A stretch of 64,000 bases of DNA from Lachnospiraceae bacterium (lineage in GTDB: Bacteria > Bacillota > Clostridia > Lachnospirales > Lachnospiraceae). Where the stretch lies: NCBI GenBank assembly GCA_017427685.1, contig JAFRSH010000049.1:62001-126000 (forward strand), read 5' to 3'. Made by a program: the position numbers and the translations under genes. Below are positions 6,719 to 15,829 of the stretch, one piece after another (position 1 is the first letter of the stretch; the number at the start of each line of letters is the position of its first letter). Under the pieces are notes generated by a model. It was not told the DNA's origin, searched no databases, and saw only the letters and a program-made list of their open reading frames with translations.

Positions 6719-8071
6719 ATGAACACAAATAAAGGTTTCGGCTTCCTCTTCGAGATGGGAACCGGAAAAACACTTACTTCCATAGCCACGATGGGCGAGA
6801 TGTACAGGATGGGAGTTATTGAGCGAGTTTTAGTAGTAGCCCCGACCTCGGTGTGCCCGGTATGGCCTAACGACATAGGCGACTACGCGGACTTTAGATA
6901 CAAGACTGCAGTTCTTACCGGAACAAAGGATCGCCGATTAAAAGAGCTTGAAGCCTTAAAGAGCTACCCCTTAAAAGCCTTGAAGGTTGCGGTCATAAAC
7001 TACGAGTCGGTATGGCGCGAGGGATTGTTTGAAGCCCTGCAGGAGTACGACGCGGATCTAATTATCGCAGACGAGAGCCAGCGCATAAAGACCCACGACG
7101 CGCAGCAGAGCAAGGCAATGCACCAGCTCGGAGACAAGGCCAGATACAAGTTGATTCTTTCAGGAACCCCGGTACAGAACAACGCTATTGATATTTACAG
7201 TCAATACAGGTTCCTTGATTCTTCCGTATTCGGTACTAACTACTACGCTTTCAGAGGAAAATACGCCATCATGGGCGGCTTTAACAAGAAGCAGATCATA
7301 GGCTACCGAGACCTCGACAACCTGATCAAGAAGGAATATTCGATAGCATACCGAGTAACGAAGGACGAAGCCCTTGACCTTCCTGAACAGACATTCCTCA
7401 CAAGGAACATACCGCTTGAAGGAAAAGAGAAGGCGCTTTACCAGAAGATCAAGAGAGATTCTTACGCGGAGCTCGAGAACGGCGGACAGATAACAGCCCC
7501 GACTGTGCTTACAAAGCTATTACGCCTGCAGCAGTTCACCGGAGGTTTTATACAGCCGGACGAAGGCGCAAAGCCCGAGTACGTTTTTGAAGGCAAGATA
7601 CAAGCCCTTGAAGATATCATAGACGACTACGTTATAGGCGAAGGAAAGAAGCTGGTTATCTTTTGCAGGTTCCGACCGGAGATAGACCTGATAACGAAGC
7701 TGATCCAAAAGAAGAAGTTAGGCTTTCAGAGTATTTACGGAGATGTAAAGATCGAGGATCGCGGACCCATTGTTGACGACTTCCAAAAGAACCCGAAAAC
7801 AATGATCTTCCTTGCACAGATCGACACCGCAGGACTGGGAATCACCCTTACCGCTGCCGATACTTGCGTTTATTATTCGGCGAACTTCAACTACGCAGCA
7901 TACAGCCAGAGCCTCGCCCGGATCCACAGGATCGGACAGCGCAACACCTGTACTTACATTCATTTAGTAGTTGAGCATACCGTAGATGCCGAGATCTACA
8001 AGGCGCTCGCAAGGAAAGAGGATTTAGCGAACGCCGTAGTAAACGACTGGCGAAGGCTGTTTGAAGATTAA
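6719..8071 (+). CDS. SNF2-family DNA helicase, motor part
   Basis: The 450-residue protein has Walker A EMGTGKT at residues 12-18, a DESQ box (variant of DEAH) near 118, LSGTPVQN near 148, and the C-terminal RIHRIGQ signature near 400. It is a double-stranded DNA translocase/ATPase of the phage replication group. GAGGAGG spans the stop of the preceding gene and serves the ATG at 6719. The helicase Q-motif region is encoded by that preceding gene. Confidence 0.9.
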   Translation: MNTNKGFGFLFEMGTGKTLTSIATMGEMYRMGVIERVLVVAPTSVCPVWPNDIGDYADFRYKTAVLTGTKDRRLKELEALKSYPLKALKVAVINYESVWREGLFEALQEYDADLIIADESQRIKTHDAQQSKAMHQLGDKARYKLILSGTPVQNNAIDIYSQYRFLDSSVFGTNYYAFRGKYAIMGGFNKKQIIGYRDLDNLIKKEYSIAYRVTKDEALDLPEQTFLTRNIPLEGKEKALYQKIKRDSYAELENGGQITAPTVLTKLLRLQQFTGGFIQPDEGAKPEYVFEGKIQALEDIIDDYVIGEGKKLVIFCRFRPEIDLITKLIQKKKLGFQSIYGDVKIEDRGPIVDDFQKNPKTMIFLAQIDTAGLGITLTAADTCVYYSANFNYAAYSQSLARIHRIGQRNTCTYIHLVVEHTVDAEIYKALARKEDLANAVVNDWRRLFED

Positions 8072-8165
8072 AGCGGAGCCGCATCCGCAGGAAGGAGGGG
8101 TCATGCCGAGGACATAGAGCACCGAGCAAAGCCGCAGAAATACTAAAGAAAGGAGCAAAAGAGCG

Positions 8166-8873
8166 ATGGAAATACAAGGCTACGACAACCTGATTTTCTT
8201 TGATACAGAGACAACCGGGTTTGACGGGCAGAAGAACCGGATCATTGAGCTTGCAGCCGTTCAGGTAAACAGCTCCGGGGAGAAACATATTGACAAATTC
8301 ATTAAACTCCCGGAGGGCGAGAGTGTGCCGGATAAGATCGTAGAACTTACCGGGATCACAGACAAGATTCTTTCAGAAGAAGGTGTCTCCGAGATTGAAG
8401 CCTGCGCAGAGTTCGCGGAGCTTTTCACCGGAAAGACATTACTTGTAGCGCACAACGCCCAGTTCGACCTGAATTTTATAGGTTATACGTTCTGGAGGAA
8501 CAGGCACGAGCACCCCGAGTGGATCAGAGCTTTTAACGCAGCGGACTACCTCGATACCTTGACAGTATTTAAGGACCGCAGGAGCTACCCACACAAGCTG
8601 CAGAATGCCATTGACACCTATAAGCTGGGAGACAAGGTACAGAACACGCACCGGGCTATTGACGACTGCCTCGCATTGTTCGAGGTAACAAAGGCGATGC
8701 AGGCAGAGAGAAACGACCTTGAAAGCTACATTAACATTTTCGGATATAACCAGAAATACGGAATTAGCGGAAGCACGATAACAAAGGTAACGTACCGGCA
8801 GCAGGGCTTTTCAGATTTCATGAGAGAGCCGCAGTACACACTACCGGAAGTAATTAAAAGAGAGAGGAAATAG
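8166..8873 (+). CDS. DnaQ-like DEDDh 3'-5' exonuclease
   Basis: The 235-residue protein shows Exo I FDTETTG (Asp13, Glu15), Exo II HNAQFDLNF near residue 96, and Exo III HRAIDDC near 162, as in DNA polymerase III epsilon and PolC proofreading domains. The C-terminal third is unlike a polymerase. It probably trims DNA ends during phage replication or recombination. A 94-bp spacer with a good AAAGGAG site precedes it. Confidence 0.9.
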   Translation: MEIQGYDNLIFFDTETTGFDGQKNRIIELAAVQVNSSGEKHIDKFIKLPEGESVPDKIVELTGITDKILSEEGVSEIEACAEFAELFTGKTLLVAHNAQFDLNFIGYTFWRNRHEHPEWIRAFNAADYLDTLTVFKDRRSYPHKLQNAIDTYKLGDKVQNTHRAIDDCLALFEVTKAMQAERNDLESYINIFGYNQKYGISGSTITKVTYRQQGFSDFMREPQYTLPEVIKRERK

Positions 8874-8877
8874 CGAT

Positions 8878-9336
8878 ATGGCACTTTTAGACGATAAGCT
8901 CCGCGAGTATCAGAAGATCCTTGAAAAGAAGGAGGAGCTCGCAGAGGAGACCAAAAGAAACAACGAGGCAAAGGAAACGCTGGAGCAGGAAATTTGTCAG
9001 ATCATGATTGACGAGGAGAAGCCCAGCCAGATTGTAGACGGTTACAACTTTTCATTGAAGCAGGAAACCGTTTACAGCAAGCTCGGAGAGGAGAAGCTCC
9101 TTGAAAAACAGATTGATTTCTTCGAGCTTTTGAGGGAGCAGGGGCTCGGCGACATTATCGTTGAGCGAGTAGATCCCCGAACCCTTAACAGCACCTGCAA
9201 GGGCATCGTAGAGGAGCAGGGCGAACTTCCTGAAGAACTCGCCGAGGCATTATCCGTTTACGAGAAGTTAGGGCTTTCGAGAAGGAAAGCCAACACCGTA
9301 GCACTTGACCGAGCAAAAGCAAATAAGGAGGCATGA
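8878..9336 (+). CDS. Coiled-coil early protein, unknown
   Basis: The 152-residue protein is mostly charged and helical. Residues 1-45 are predicted coiled coil (LDDKLREYQKILEKKEELAE), and a compact C-terminal part contains VERVDPRTLNST. Its ATG follows the exonuclease stop by a few bases and its stop overlaps the spacer before the next gene. Position among DNA-metabolism genes suggests a replication or recombination accessory protein similar in form to phage Gp157-like proteins, but I do not recognise a family with confidence. Confidence 0.7.
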   Translation: MALLDDKLREYQKILEKKEELAEETKRNNEAKETLEQEICQIMIDEEKPSQIVDGYNFSLKQETVYSKLGEEKLLEKQIDFFELLREQGLGDIIVERVDPRTLNSTCKGIVEEQGELPEELAEALSVYEKLGLSRRKANTVALDRAKANKEA

Positions 9337-9337
9337 C

Positions 9338-9823
9338 ATGGGAGATAACAACAACGAATTTTTAAGAGAGATCGAGATCGGCGGCATCAAGATGCAGATT
9401 GACCTCCGACAGGCAAAGAGGATTGATACTTTCAAAGTAGGAGACTCAGTAAAAATCCTGAAGAAGGGAGATCGCAATAGTTCATACGATAAGGCAGATA
9501 AGATTTACCCCGGAATGATCGTTGATTTCGCCAACTTTAAGGAATTGCCTACTTTGGTAGTAGCTTACTACGAGGAAGGCGGATGGAATTCTCCCCCTAC
9601 AATTCAGTTCCTTTATTACAACGCCGACACGGAAGGCTGGGATCTGGTTTATTGCGACGAAAACGAGCTTGCTGTAAGCGAGCAGAGCATCATTCAGTTA
9701 TTCGACAGAAAGATCGGAGAGAAGCAGAAAGAACTGGACGACCTTGTTAACAAAAAAGAGTATTTCATTACGCACTTTATGAGGGGAAAAGAAGCCCCTG
9801 CAACTAAAAGCGAGGAGGAATAA
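9338..9823 (+). CDS. Conserved early protein, unknown
   Basis: The 161-residue protein starts at the ATG after AAGGAGG. Its middle reads as a beta-rich, SH3-like core (FKVGDSVKILKKGD, YPGMIVDFANF, PTLVVAYYEEGGW), followed by a helical tail rich in charged residues. I do not recognise a named family. It is co-transcribed with an exonuclease and an SSB-like gene. Confidence 0.65.
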   Translation: MGDNNNEFLREIEIGGIKMQIDLRQAKRIDTFKVGDSVKILKKGDRNSSYDKADKIYPGMIVDFANFKELPTLVVAYYEEGGWNSPPTIQFLYYNADTEGWDLVYCDENELAVSEQSIIQLFDRKIGEKQKELDDLVNKKEYFITHFMRGKEAPATKSEEE

Positions 9824-9827
9824 AGAC

Positions 9828-10613
9828 ATGGCAGAGAAAAAGAACGAGTTAGCAGTAACGGCAGATAAGTTTAATCTGCAGACCATTACCGGAGATTTCG
9901 CAGAGGCAATAGCAGAGGAGATGGACGGCCTCGGACAGATCCCTTACGACAGAGTAAAGATCCCGAGCGGCGGCGGCCTTGTTTTCATGGTTCCCGGAGA
10001 GGACGAGGACAACCCTGACATGGCGAAGGAGCTTGTAGGCGTTATTCTTCACCATCACCCCATGAACGCATACTGGAAGGACAAGTTTTCAGGCGGCAAC
10101 GAAGCACCCGACTGTGCCTCCATTGATGGCAAGACCGGAATCGACAGAGACACCGGCGAGGTAAGGAACTGCGCAAACTGCCCTTATAACCAGTTCGCAG
10201 CGGACGGATCCGGAAAGCCTTGTAAGAACATTCACAGAGTTTACTTCTTACGCGAAGGAAACCCCGTTCCCCTTATTCTTTCCTTACCGCCTACAAGCCT
10301 TAAATTCATGCGAGACTACATCGGAAAGCAGATTCTTCTTAAAGGCCTGCGTTGCTACGACGCGATCACGAAGATCACCCTGAAGAAGGAGAAGTCGAAC
10401 GGCGGCATTGATTACAGCCGCGCAGCTTTCGCTTTCGTAGATAAGTTAACAGATGAGCAGAGGGAGCAGACCAGAGCGATGGCCGAGACCGTAAAGGCAC
10501 AGCCGATGGCAGAGGTTGAGGATGCGGACTATAACACCGCACCGGCACCTGCAGGTCAGGATGGATTTATGAACGTTCCCGAAGGCATCGACAGCGAGCT
10601 GCCTTTTAACTAA
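9828..10613 (+). CDS. Phage DNA-binding protein with SSB-like acidic tail
   Basis: The 261-residue protein has a cysteine cluster (residues CANCPYNQF with flanking Cys) that may bind zinc. It ends in SELPFN, resembling the acidic DDDIPF-type tail through which single-stranded DNA-binding proteins recruit repair and replication partners. An AP-rich linker (about 220-245) precedes the tail, again SSB-like. Its place between the exonuclease and the primase fits a single-strand-binding role, though no OB-fold could be confirmed by eye. Confidence 0.65.
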   Translation: MAEKKNELAVTADKFNLQTITGDFAEAIAEEMDGLGQIPYDRVKIPSGGGLVFMVPGEDEDNPDMAKELVGVILHHHPMNAYWKDKFSGGNEAPDCASIDGKTGIDRDTGEVRNCANCPYNQFAADGSGKPCKNIHRVYFLREGNPVPLILSLPPTSLKFMRDYIGKQILLKGLRCYDAITKITLKKEKSNGGIDYSRAAFAFVDKLTDEQREQTRAMAETVKAQPMAEVEDADYNTAPAPAGQDGFMNVPEGIDSELPFN

Positions 10614-10629
10614 AATTCAGCTTTCAGGT

Positions 10630-10649
10630 TCCGGGGTTTAGGCCCCGGA
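10630..10649 (+). other. Intergenic hairpin without U-tract
   Basis: TCCGGGG and CCCCGGA pair around a 6-nt loop in the 60-bp gap after the SSB-like gene. No T-run follows, so it is more likely an mRNA processing or stability element than a terminator. Confidence 0.4.
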
Positions 10650-10673
10650 GCCGTTAGCAGAAAGAAGGATAGC

Positions 10674-11039
10674 ATGGATAAGGTTTATATAATTTCACGA
10701 TACAGAGGAGTAAATAACAGGCAGCAGGAATTCAACGTTGCTGTGGCGCGTTATTTTGCCCGAGAAGCGATTATAGATAACAAGATACCAATCGTACCAC
10801 ATATCTATTTTACCCAGCTTCTCGACGATTCTGACGAGGCTGAGAGGGCTTACGGTTTAGAGTTAGGCATTGAAGCGTTACGACGGTGCGATGAGTTCCT
10901 GCTTGTTATTATTGACGGGATCATCAGCGACGGAATGAAAGCGGAGATAGCCGAGGTTTCGAGGCTGGGTCTTCCCGGAAGAATAGTAAGCCTTACAAAG
11001 AGAGAAGTTACCGAGAGGATAAGAAAACACTTAAAGTAA
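10674..11039 (+). CDS. Deoxyribosyltransferase-like protein (DUF4406/DUF7768 type)
   Basis: The 121-residue protein matches phage proteins of the nucleoside 2-deoxyribosyltransferase superfamily. Motifs are YIISRYRG at the start, IPIVPHIYFTQLLDD, a CDEFLLVI strand, and GMKAEIAE near the end. Such proteins may salvage or modify nucleotides, but activity is unproven for the DUF. It lies just before the primase gene. Confidence 0.75.
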   Translation: MDKVYIISRYRGVNNRQQEFNVAVARYFAREAIIDNKIPIVPHIYFTQLLDDSDEAERAYGLELGIEALRRCDEFLLVIIDGIISDGMKAEIAEVSRLGLPGRIVSLTKREVTERIRKHLK

Positions 11040-11051
11040 GGAGCGGTTCAG

Positions 11052-13799
11052 ATGGTAGCAGAGCAATTAAATATAGACGAGTTCGTCGATTATGCCGCAG
11101 AGTATAGAGCCGCCATAAAGAACGCCAAGATCACCGGAGACAGGATCATCGGAAAATGCCCTTTTCACGACGACAGGAAGGATTCTTTTACAGCCGACAT
11201 AAGGACAGGCAAGTGCCATTGTTTCACCGGTTGCATAGACGGAAACTTTATAACCTTCTGGTCGCAGCTTAACAACGTAAGCACGAAAGACGCATACAAA
11301 CAGATCCTCGAAAAGTACGGAAAGCTCGAGGAGCCAAAGGCAGCAGAGCCAAAGAAACCACAGCTCGAACCCTTGACCGTTCAGGAGTACGCATTTCAGA
11401 AAAGACTCCCGGAGGAGTTTTTGAGGGATGTGTGTCGCGTAGAGACAGGCAAGGACAGAGACGGAACGAGTTTCTTAAAGATACCGTACTACGATGAGGG
11501 AGGAGCAAAAGCCCCGGTATTCCGTAAAAGATACGGACACAAAGAGTTCAGATGGAGCTACGGATCAGCCGGAAAACTTTCGCTTTACGGACTTTGGAGA
11601 CTGCCTGCGATAAGGGATAGCGGATCCGTTCTACTGGTCGAAGGAGAGAGCGACACCCAAAGCCTCTGGTATTTATCGTTCCCGGCTTTAGGAGTTCCCG
11701 GAGCAAGCAATTTCAAAGCGCCGATGGTTGCAGGACTTGACGGCTTAAAGGTTTATATCCACGTTGAGCCCGACAAAGGCGGCGAGACATTCCTTGAAAA
11801 GGTTTGCAGGATCCTCCACGAGAACGACTTTACCGGAGAAGTTTACACATGGAGCTGCAAGGCATACGGAGTAAAGGATCCTTCCGAACTTTTCATGAAC
11901 GAAGGTAAGGAAGAAGCGACAGCGAAGATCCAGAAGGAGCTCCGCAGGGCCAAGAAGGTCGAGCTTGACGACATAACAGACATCATACCCGAAGCCATAA
12001 AGGGAGCGCCGGTAAACTTACGGCAACCCGAAGGCTGGATCTATTCAGAGCAAGGCATAAGTCACATTGACGAAAAGAAAATAACGCCGACGCTTGTGTG
12101 CCGCACGCCGATCATTCTTACCCAGCGCTTAAAGAGTTTAGAGACCGGGGAAGAAAAGATCGAGATTGCATTTAAGAGAGATAACAAGTGGCAAACAGCC
12201 ATTTACCCACGAAGCACGGTGTTTACAAGCAGGGCGATCACGGCGCTGGCAGACCTCGGATGCACGATCACATCAGAGAACGCAAAACAGGTTGTAAAGT
12301 TCCTTGAAGCCCTTGAATCAGAGAACATTGACATCATTTCAAAAGCGGATTCTACAAGCACTTTCGGATGGCAAACAAGAGGAAGGTTCTTACCCGGACA
12401 CGCAGACGATGTTGTTTTAGATATAGAGCCGAGCCTGCGAGGATGGGCGAACGCTTACCATTCAAGCGGAACGCTTAAAGAGTGGTTAGAGATCATGAGG
12501 CCGCACAGACAGCGAGACAAGTTCAGGTTCATTCTTGCGGCGGCTTTCGCGGCACCGCTACTGCGGATTCTTTCACAGAGAATATTCTTTGTTTACAACT
12601 GGGGCGGATCCAAAGGCGGAAAGACTGCAGCATTAAAGGCGGCGCTTTCAGTTTGGGGAGATCCGGAGCACTTGATGGTCAATTTCAACGCTACGCAGGT
12701 AGCCCTTGAACGAATGGCCGGATTTTATAACGACCTTCCGATGGGCATTGACGAGCGCCAGCTTGCAGGAAATAAGCAGGAGAACATAGAGAAGATCGTT
12801 TATATGCTTGCAAGCGGTACAGGCCGAGCCAGAGGAAGCAAGGGTGGCGGACTTCAACAGCTTAACACATGGAGAACGGTGTGCCTTGCAACAGGAGAGG
12901 AGCCTCTTTCGACCGAGACCAGCCAGACGGGTGTGTCGACGAGAGTTCTGGAGGTTTACGGCGGACCGTTCACAGACGAGAAGGAAGCCAGCCGGATGCA
13001 CCAGCAGACAGCGGTCCAGTACGGCCACGCCGGATCCATATTTATTGACAAGGTTATGGAGACCGACGAACGGAGCATCTGCGACGCATACAACCTTATG
13101 ACCGAAGCGGTTTACAAGGTAGCCAACGGAACGAGCGGAAGCCACATAGCCGGGATTTCTGCGGTAGCCCTTGCGGATTGCATGATCGATAGCTGGATTT
13201 TTGGAGAACCGGCACCGGCAGCAGAGGAGACCGACAACGGCAAACTGCAGCTTACCTATTCAGAGGAGAGCTGGAACAAAGCCCTGAAGATGGCAGAAAC
13301 GATCATAAGGGAGCAGCTTACATCCGGAGTTCAGGACGTAAACGAGAACGCAACGCAATACATAGTAGACTGGATTCTTTCAAACTCCGGGCAGTTCGGA
13401 ACAAAGGCGTTAGGAACCTGTCTCGGAACGATAGACGAGGATTTAGGCAAAGCCTACATATACCCGTCGATCCTGAATCAGACCTTGCAGAAGGCAGGAT
13501 ATAGCCCGAGGAAAACGCTCAAGTACCTTGCAGACAACGACATCATAGCCAGCAGCCCGAAGGCCGACGGCGGCAAGGAATACTGCGTAAGAAAATGGTT
13601 CAACCAGCAAACGGCGCGTTTTGTTTGTTTTGATATAGGCAGGTTCACGAAGGGAAAGCCAGACGGAACCGCGGACGACGGATGGAGAACGGTTTCTGAT
13701 GCAGATCTTGACCGCTTACCTTTTTCAGATAACCCGTTCACGAAGGACGAGAAAAAAGAGCCTGAAAAGGAATACAAGCAAGAGGAATTACCCTTCTAA
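11052..13799 (+). CDS. DUF927-type primase-helicase
   Basis: The 915-residue replication protein combines a CHC2-type zinc finger (residues 36-61, KCPFHDDRKDS and CHCFTGC), a TOPRIM-like primase core (VLLVEGESDTQ near 195) and a C-terminal DUF927 ATPase/helicase with Walker A GGSKGGKT at 518-525. It should prime and unwind DNA at the phage origin. The iteron cluster immediately downstream supports a role in origin firing. Acidic and glutamate-rich residues end the chain (EKEYKQEELPF), another ELPF-like tail like that of the SSB-like protein. Confidence 0.9.
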   Translation: MVAEQLNIDEFVDYAAEYRAAIKNAKITGDRIIGKCPFHDDRKDSFTADIRTGKCHCFTGCIDGNFITFWSQLNNVSTKDAYKQILEKYGKLEEPKAAEPKKPQLEPLTVQEYAFQKRLPEEFLRDVCRVETGKDRDGTSFLKIPYYDEGGAKAPVFRKRYGHKEFRWSYGSAGKLSLYGLWRLPAIRDSGSVLLVEGESDTQSLWYLSFPALGVPGASNFKAPMVAGLDGLKVYIHVEPDKGGETFLEKVCRILHENDFTGEVYTWSCKAYGVKDPSELFMNEGKEEATAKIQKELRRAKKVELDDITDIIPEAIKGAPVNLRQPEGWIYSEQGISHIDEKKITPTLVCRTPIILTQRLKSLETGEEKIEIAFKRDNKWQTAIYPRSTVFTSRAITALADLGCTITSENAKQVVKFLEALESENIDIISKADSTSTFGWQTRGRFLPGHADDVVLDIEPSLRGWANAYHSSGTLKEWLEIMRPHRQRDKFRFILAAAFAAPLLRILSQRIFFVYNWGGSKGGKTAALKAALSVWGDPEHLMVNFNATQVALERMAGFYNDLPMGIDERQLAGNKQENIEKIVYMLASGTGRARGSKGGGLQQLNTWRTVCLATGEEPLSTETSQTGVSTRVLEVYGGPFTDEKEASRMHQQTAVQYGHAGSIFIDKVMETDERSICDAYNLMTEAVYKVANGTSGSHIAGISAVALADCMIDSWIFGEPAPAAEETDNGKLQLTYSEESWNKALKMAETIIREQLTSGVQDVNENATQYIVDWILSNSGQFGTKALGTCLGTIDEDLGKAYIYPSILNQTLQKAGYSPRKTLKYLADNDIIASSPKADGGKEYCVRKWFNQQTARFVCFDIGRFTKGKPDGTADDGWRTVSDADLDRLPFSDNPFTKDEKKEPEKEYKQEELPF

Positions 13800-13802
13800 A
13801 AT

Positions 13803-14099
13803 CCTTACGCCTAACAATTAGGCGTAAGGTTAGGCGTAAGGTTAGGCGTAAGGTGAAAAATCCAGTAAAATCAAGGCTTTTATAAGCCTATATATATATT
13901 CCTTACGACATTACGCCTATATATAGGTATTATGACGCGAGGAATTTGCAGTGATTTTCATGTAACATACATAAGTTTTCGGTATGTATTTCAAAATTAG
14001 GCGTAAGGCGTAAGGAATAGCCGCAAACCCTTTATTTATCGGGTTTCTTACATTACGCCTAATAAAAATAAAAGGCGTAAGGAAAAATTAGGCGTAAGG
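13803..14099. repeat. Iteron cluster, candidate phage replication origin
   Basis: This non-coding 300-bp stretch carries the 12-mer TTAGGCGTAAGG as exact copies at 13818, 13830, 13842, 13997 and 14088, and inverted at 13803-13814. Near copies lie at 13909-13920 (inverted), 14007-14015, 14051-14062 (inverted) and 14071-14082. Three copies are in tight tandem and form a hairpin with the inverted first copy. Between the groups is AT-rich DNA with the inverted repeat AGGCTT/AAGCCT (13874-13889) and the palindrome CCTATATATAGG (13917-13928). Directly repeated sites beside an AT-rich region next to a primase gene are the usual plan of an iteron origin. Confidence 0.75.
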
Positions 14100-14111
14100 A
14101 GGAAAAAGGTC

Positions 14112-14654
14112 ATGGAAGCCGGGCAGAATTTACGAGAAACCCTTGAAAATACGCTTGCGAAGTACAAAATCAACCGCGGAAAAGTACCGCTTGCAGAATT
14201 AGAGGGAAGATACAAAAAATCTTACGACAAGTTGAAGGAAGAATTAAAGCAGCTCACCAACGATTATCTTTTAGAGATTTCGGTTAAGGGGTTCAAGATC
14301 GGAGACGACGCGGACGAGCTTATAGAACAGATGCAGAAGCGGATCCACGACAGCGAGATCGGAAAGCGAGCAGGCGCGGCGATTTTTAAGAACTATTCGC
14401 TTTCAGAACTTGAAGCCATAGGCGCAGAGGTTAAGCAGATGCTTACAGAGATTTACAACCCGTATTTCGACAGACACTGCTGCCTGTACATAAGGCCAGA
14501 GAACCTCGACCCGGAGAATCCGAAAACGCCATGGGTTTACAACGACCTTATAGATAAGTTTTGGAGTTTCGACCGGGAGTGCTGGGAGACAAGACCGAAG
14601 CCCGAAGGAGGAGCAACGCTTATGTTCATTCGACCGAAGGAGGGCGAAACATGA
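14112..14654 (+). CDS. Unknown early protein after the iterons
   Basis: The 180-residue protein is largely helical and charged (LENTLAKYKINRGKVPLAEL, LKEELKQLTNDYLLEI), with a C-terminal part containing HCCLYIRPENL. The last iteron runs into its ribosome site, so an iteron-binding protein could control its translation or transcription. It could be the iteron-binding initiator, but no DNA-binding motif is recognised. Confidence 0.65.
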   Translation: MEAGQNLRETLENTLAKYKINRGKVPLAELEGRYKKSYDKLKEELKQLTNDYLLEISVKGFKIGDDADELIEQMQKRIHDSEIGKRAGAAIFKNYSLSELEAIGAEVKQMLTEIYNPYFDRHCCLYIRPENLDPENPKTPWVYNDLIDKFWSFDRECWETRPKPEGGATLMFIRPKEGET

Positions 14655-14851
14655 CATGGCATGAAGTAACTTTTGTTTATTACAAGAACGGCAAGGCGCA
14701 AGCCACAAGGACGGCGACCGCGGAAACGGAGGGCGAGCGCCCGAAAAGTACAAGGAAGTACCAAAAGACAAAGACCACTTATACAGAGTGGTTCCCGGAC
14801 GAGAGGACAGCGGATCAGGCGGTCGAGGATTTTAAGGAGGCGCACAAGTGA
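14651..14851 (+). CDS. Small basic protein, unknown
   Basis: A 66-residue protein whose ATG overlaps the previous stop (ATGA) and whose stop overlaps the following GTG start (GTGA). It reads as a short beta-rich protein (WHEVTFVYYKNGKAQATRT) with a basic stretch (RPKSTRKYQKTK). Not recognised; the tight coupling on both sides supports expression. Confidence 0.6.
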   Translation: MTWHEVTFVYYKNGKAQATRTATAETEGERPKSTRKYQKTKTTYTEWFPDERTADQAVEDFKEAHK

Positions 14852-15246
14852 AGCTGGACAGGTTCGAGAGCAAAGCGGAAGCAATAGACTACTTGATTTC
14901 AGAAGGGAAGTTTTCAAAGCGCACCGAAGCGGAGAAGTACCTGCAGAAGTGTGTGCCGCAGGAGAAGGCCTACCAGAAGAAGATCATAGATCACCTGAAG
15001 AAGAAGTACCCGAAGGCCTACGTTTGGAAGGCGGCGGCAGGACCTTACAGCCGAGGCGGTGTGCCGGACATTATAGCGGTAATTGACTGCAGGTTTTACG
15101 GGTTTGAGGTTAAGCGCCCTTATTTCGGAGAAGCGAGCGAACTCCAGAAGGATGCGATCAGGAAGATCAACGCGGCCGGAGGTTTCGCCGGAGTCGTTTG
15201 TTTCCCGGAGGACGTAGAAAAAATCATAGAGAGGAGCAAAGCATGA
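14848..15246 (+). CDS. VRR-NUC nuclease
   Basis: The 132-residue protein begins at GTG 14848. The C-terminal half is a VRR-NUC domain of the PD-(D/E)XK superfamily: YSRGGVPDIIAVIDCRFYGF with the catalytic Asp, then FEVKRP carrying Glu and Lys. Stand-alone phage versions act as structure-specific nucleases, some resolving Holliday junctions. A short helical N-terminal extension (about 1-50) may bind DNA. It probably processes replication or recombination intermediates. Confidence 0.88.
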   Translation: MKLDRFESKAEAIDYLISEGKFSKRTEAEKYLQKCVPQEKAYQKKIIDHLKKKYPKAYVWKAAAGPYSRGGVPDIIAVIDCRFYGFEVKRPYFGEASELQKDAIRKINAAGGFAGVVCFPEDVEKIIERSKA

Positions 15247-15590
15247 GCACTACCGAGCAGAAGGACATGGGAACGTTGATAAAGGAGCTTGTTAAGGCAG
15301 CCAAAGCAATGCGCAAGGCAGAAATTGAACTTGAAGAAGCATACGGGCTCCAGCTTATAGAGGGTTTCCGCATTACGGGATCCGGAAGGAATCGCAAGAT
15401 TGAAATTCAGGTACACCGAGGGATTGACGACATCATAGAGGCGATGGGGCTTGACCATTACGACGAGCCAAAGGAGTGGGGTTTCGCGCCGCGCAGATGT
15501 ACGGTGGTTCACGGAGTAAGACTTTTTCAGACAGGAACGGAAGCCGGATATTACTACGAGCGAGCAAAGAAGAAGGAGGCCAGCACATGA
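15243..15590 (+). CDS. Unknown early protein
   Basis: A 115-residue protein starting at an ATG that overlaps the nuclease stop. The N-terminal part is a helix (MGTLIKELVKAAKAMRKAEI) and the rest is mixed, with IEIQVHRGIDDIIEAMGLDH. Not recognised. It belongs to a run of tightly coupled small early genes. Confidence 0.55.
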   Translation: MSTTEQKDMGTLIKELVKAAKAMRKAEIELEEAYGLQLIEGFRITGSGRNRKIEIQVHRGIDDIIEAMGLDHYDEPKEWGFAPRRCTVVHGVRLFQTGTEAGYYYERAKKKEAST

Positions 15591-15817
15591 AAGAGCAGCA
15601 CGCAAAGTGGATCCCGTTTACATTCGAGTACGACGAGGATTTAGGCGCAGAGATTATTTCGAGCCCGACACCGGAAGAAGATCAAGAGATCCTTATTTCA
15701 GACGGTAAGTACGTATGGATCGATACCTTTTTGAGCAACGGCGAAGAATATTACCTTGACAGCAATCAGGATTTCAGAGGGCTGGCATGGATGCCGAAGC
15801 CGGATCCGAAATTTTGA
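15587..15817 (+). CDS. Unknown acidic small protein
   Basis: A 76-residue acidic protein whose ATG overlaps the previous gene's stop region, with AAGGAGG upstream. Readable features are FEYDEDLGAEIISSPTPEED and a short WIDTFLSNGEEY strand. It resembles small acidic phage proteins of unknown role; DNA mimicry is possible but unsupported. Confidence 0.5.
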   Translation: MKEQHAKWIPFTFEYDEDLGAEIISSPTPEEDQEILISDGKYVWIDTFLSNGEEYYLDSNQDFRGLAWMPKPDPKF

Positions 15818-15829
15818 GGAGGTGTGCCG

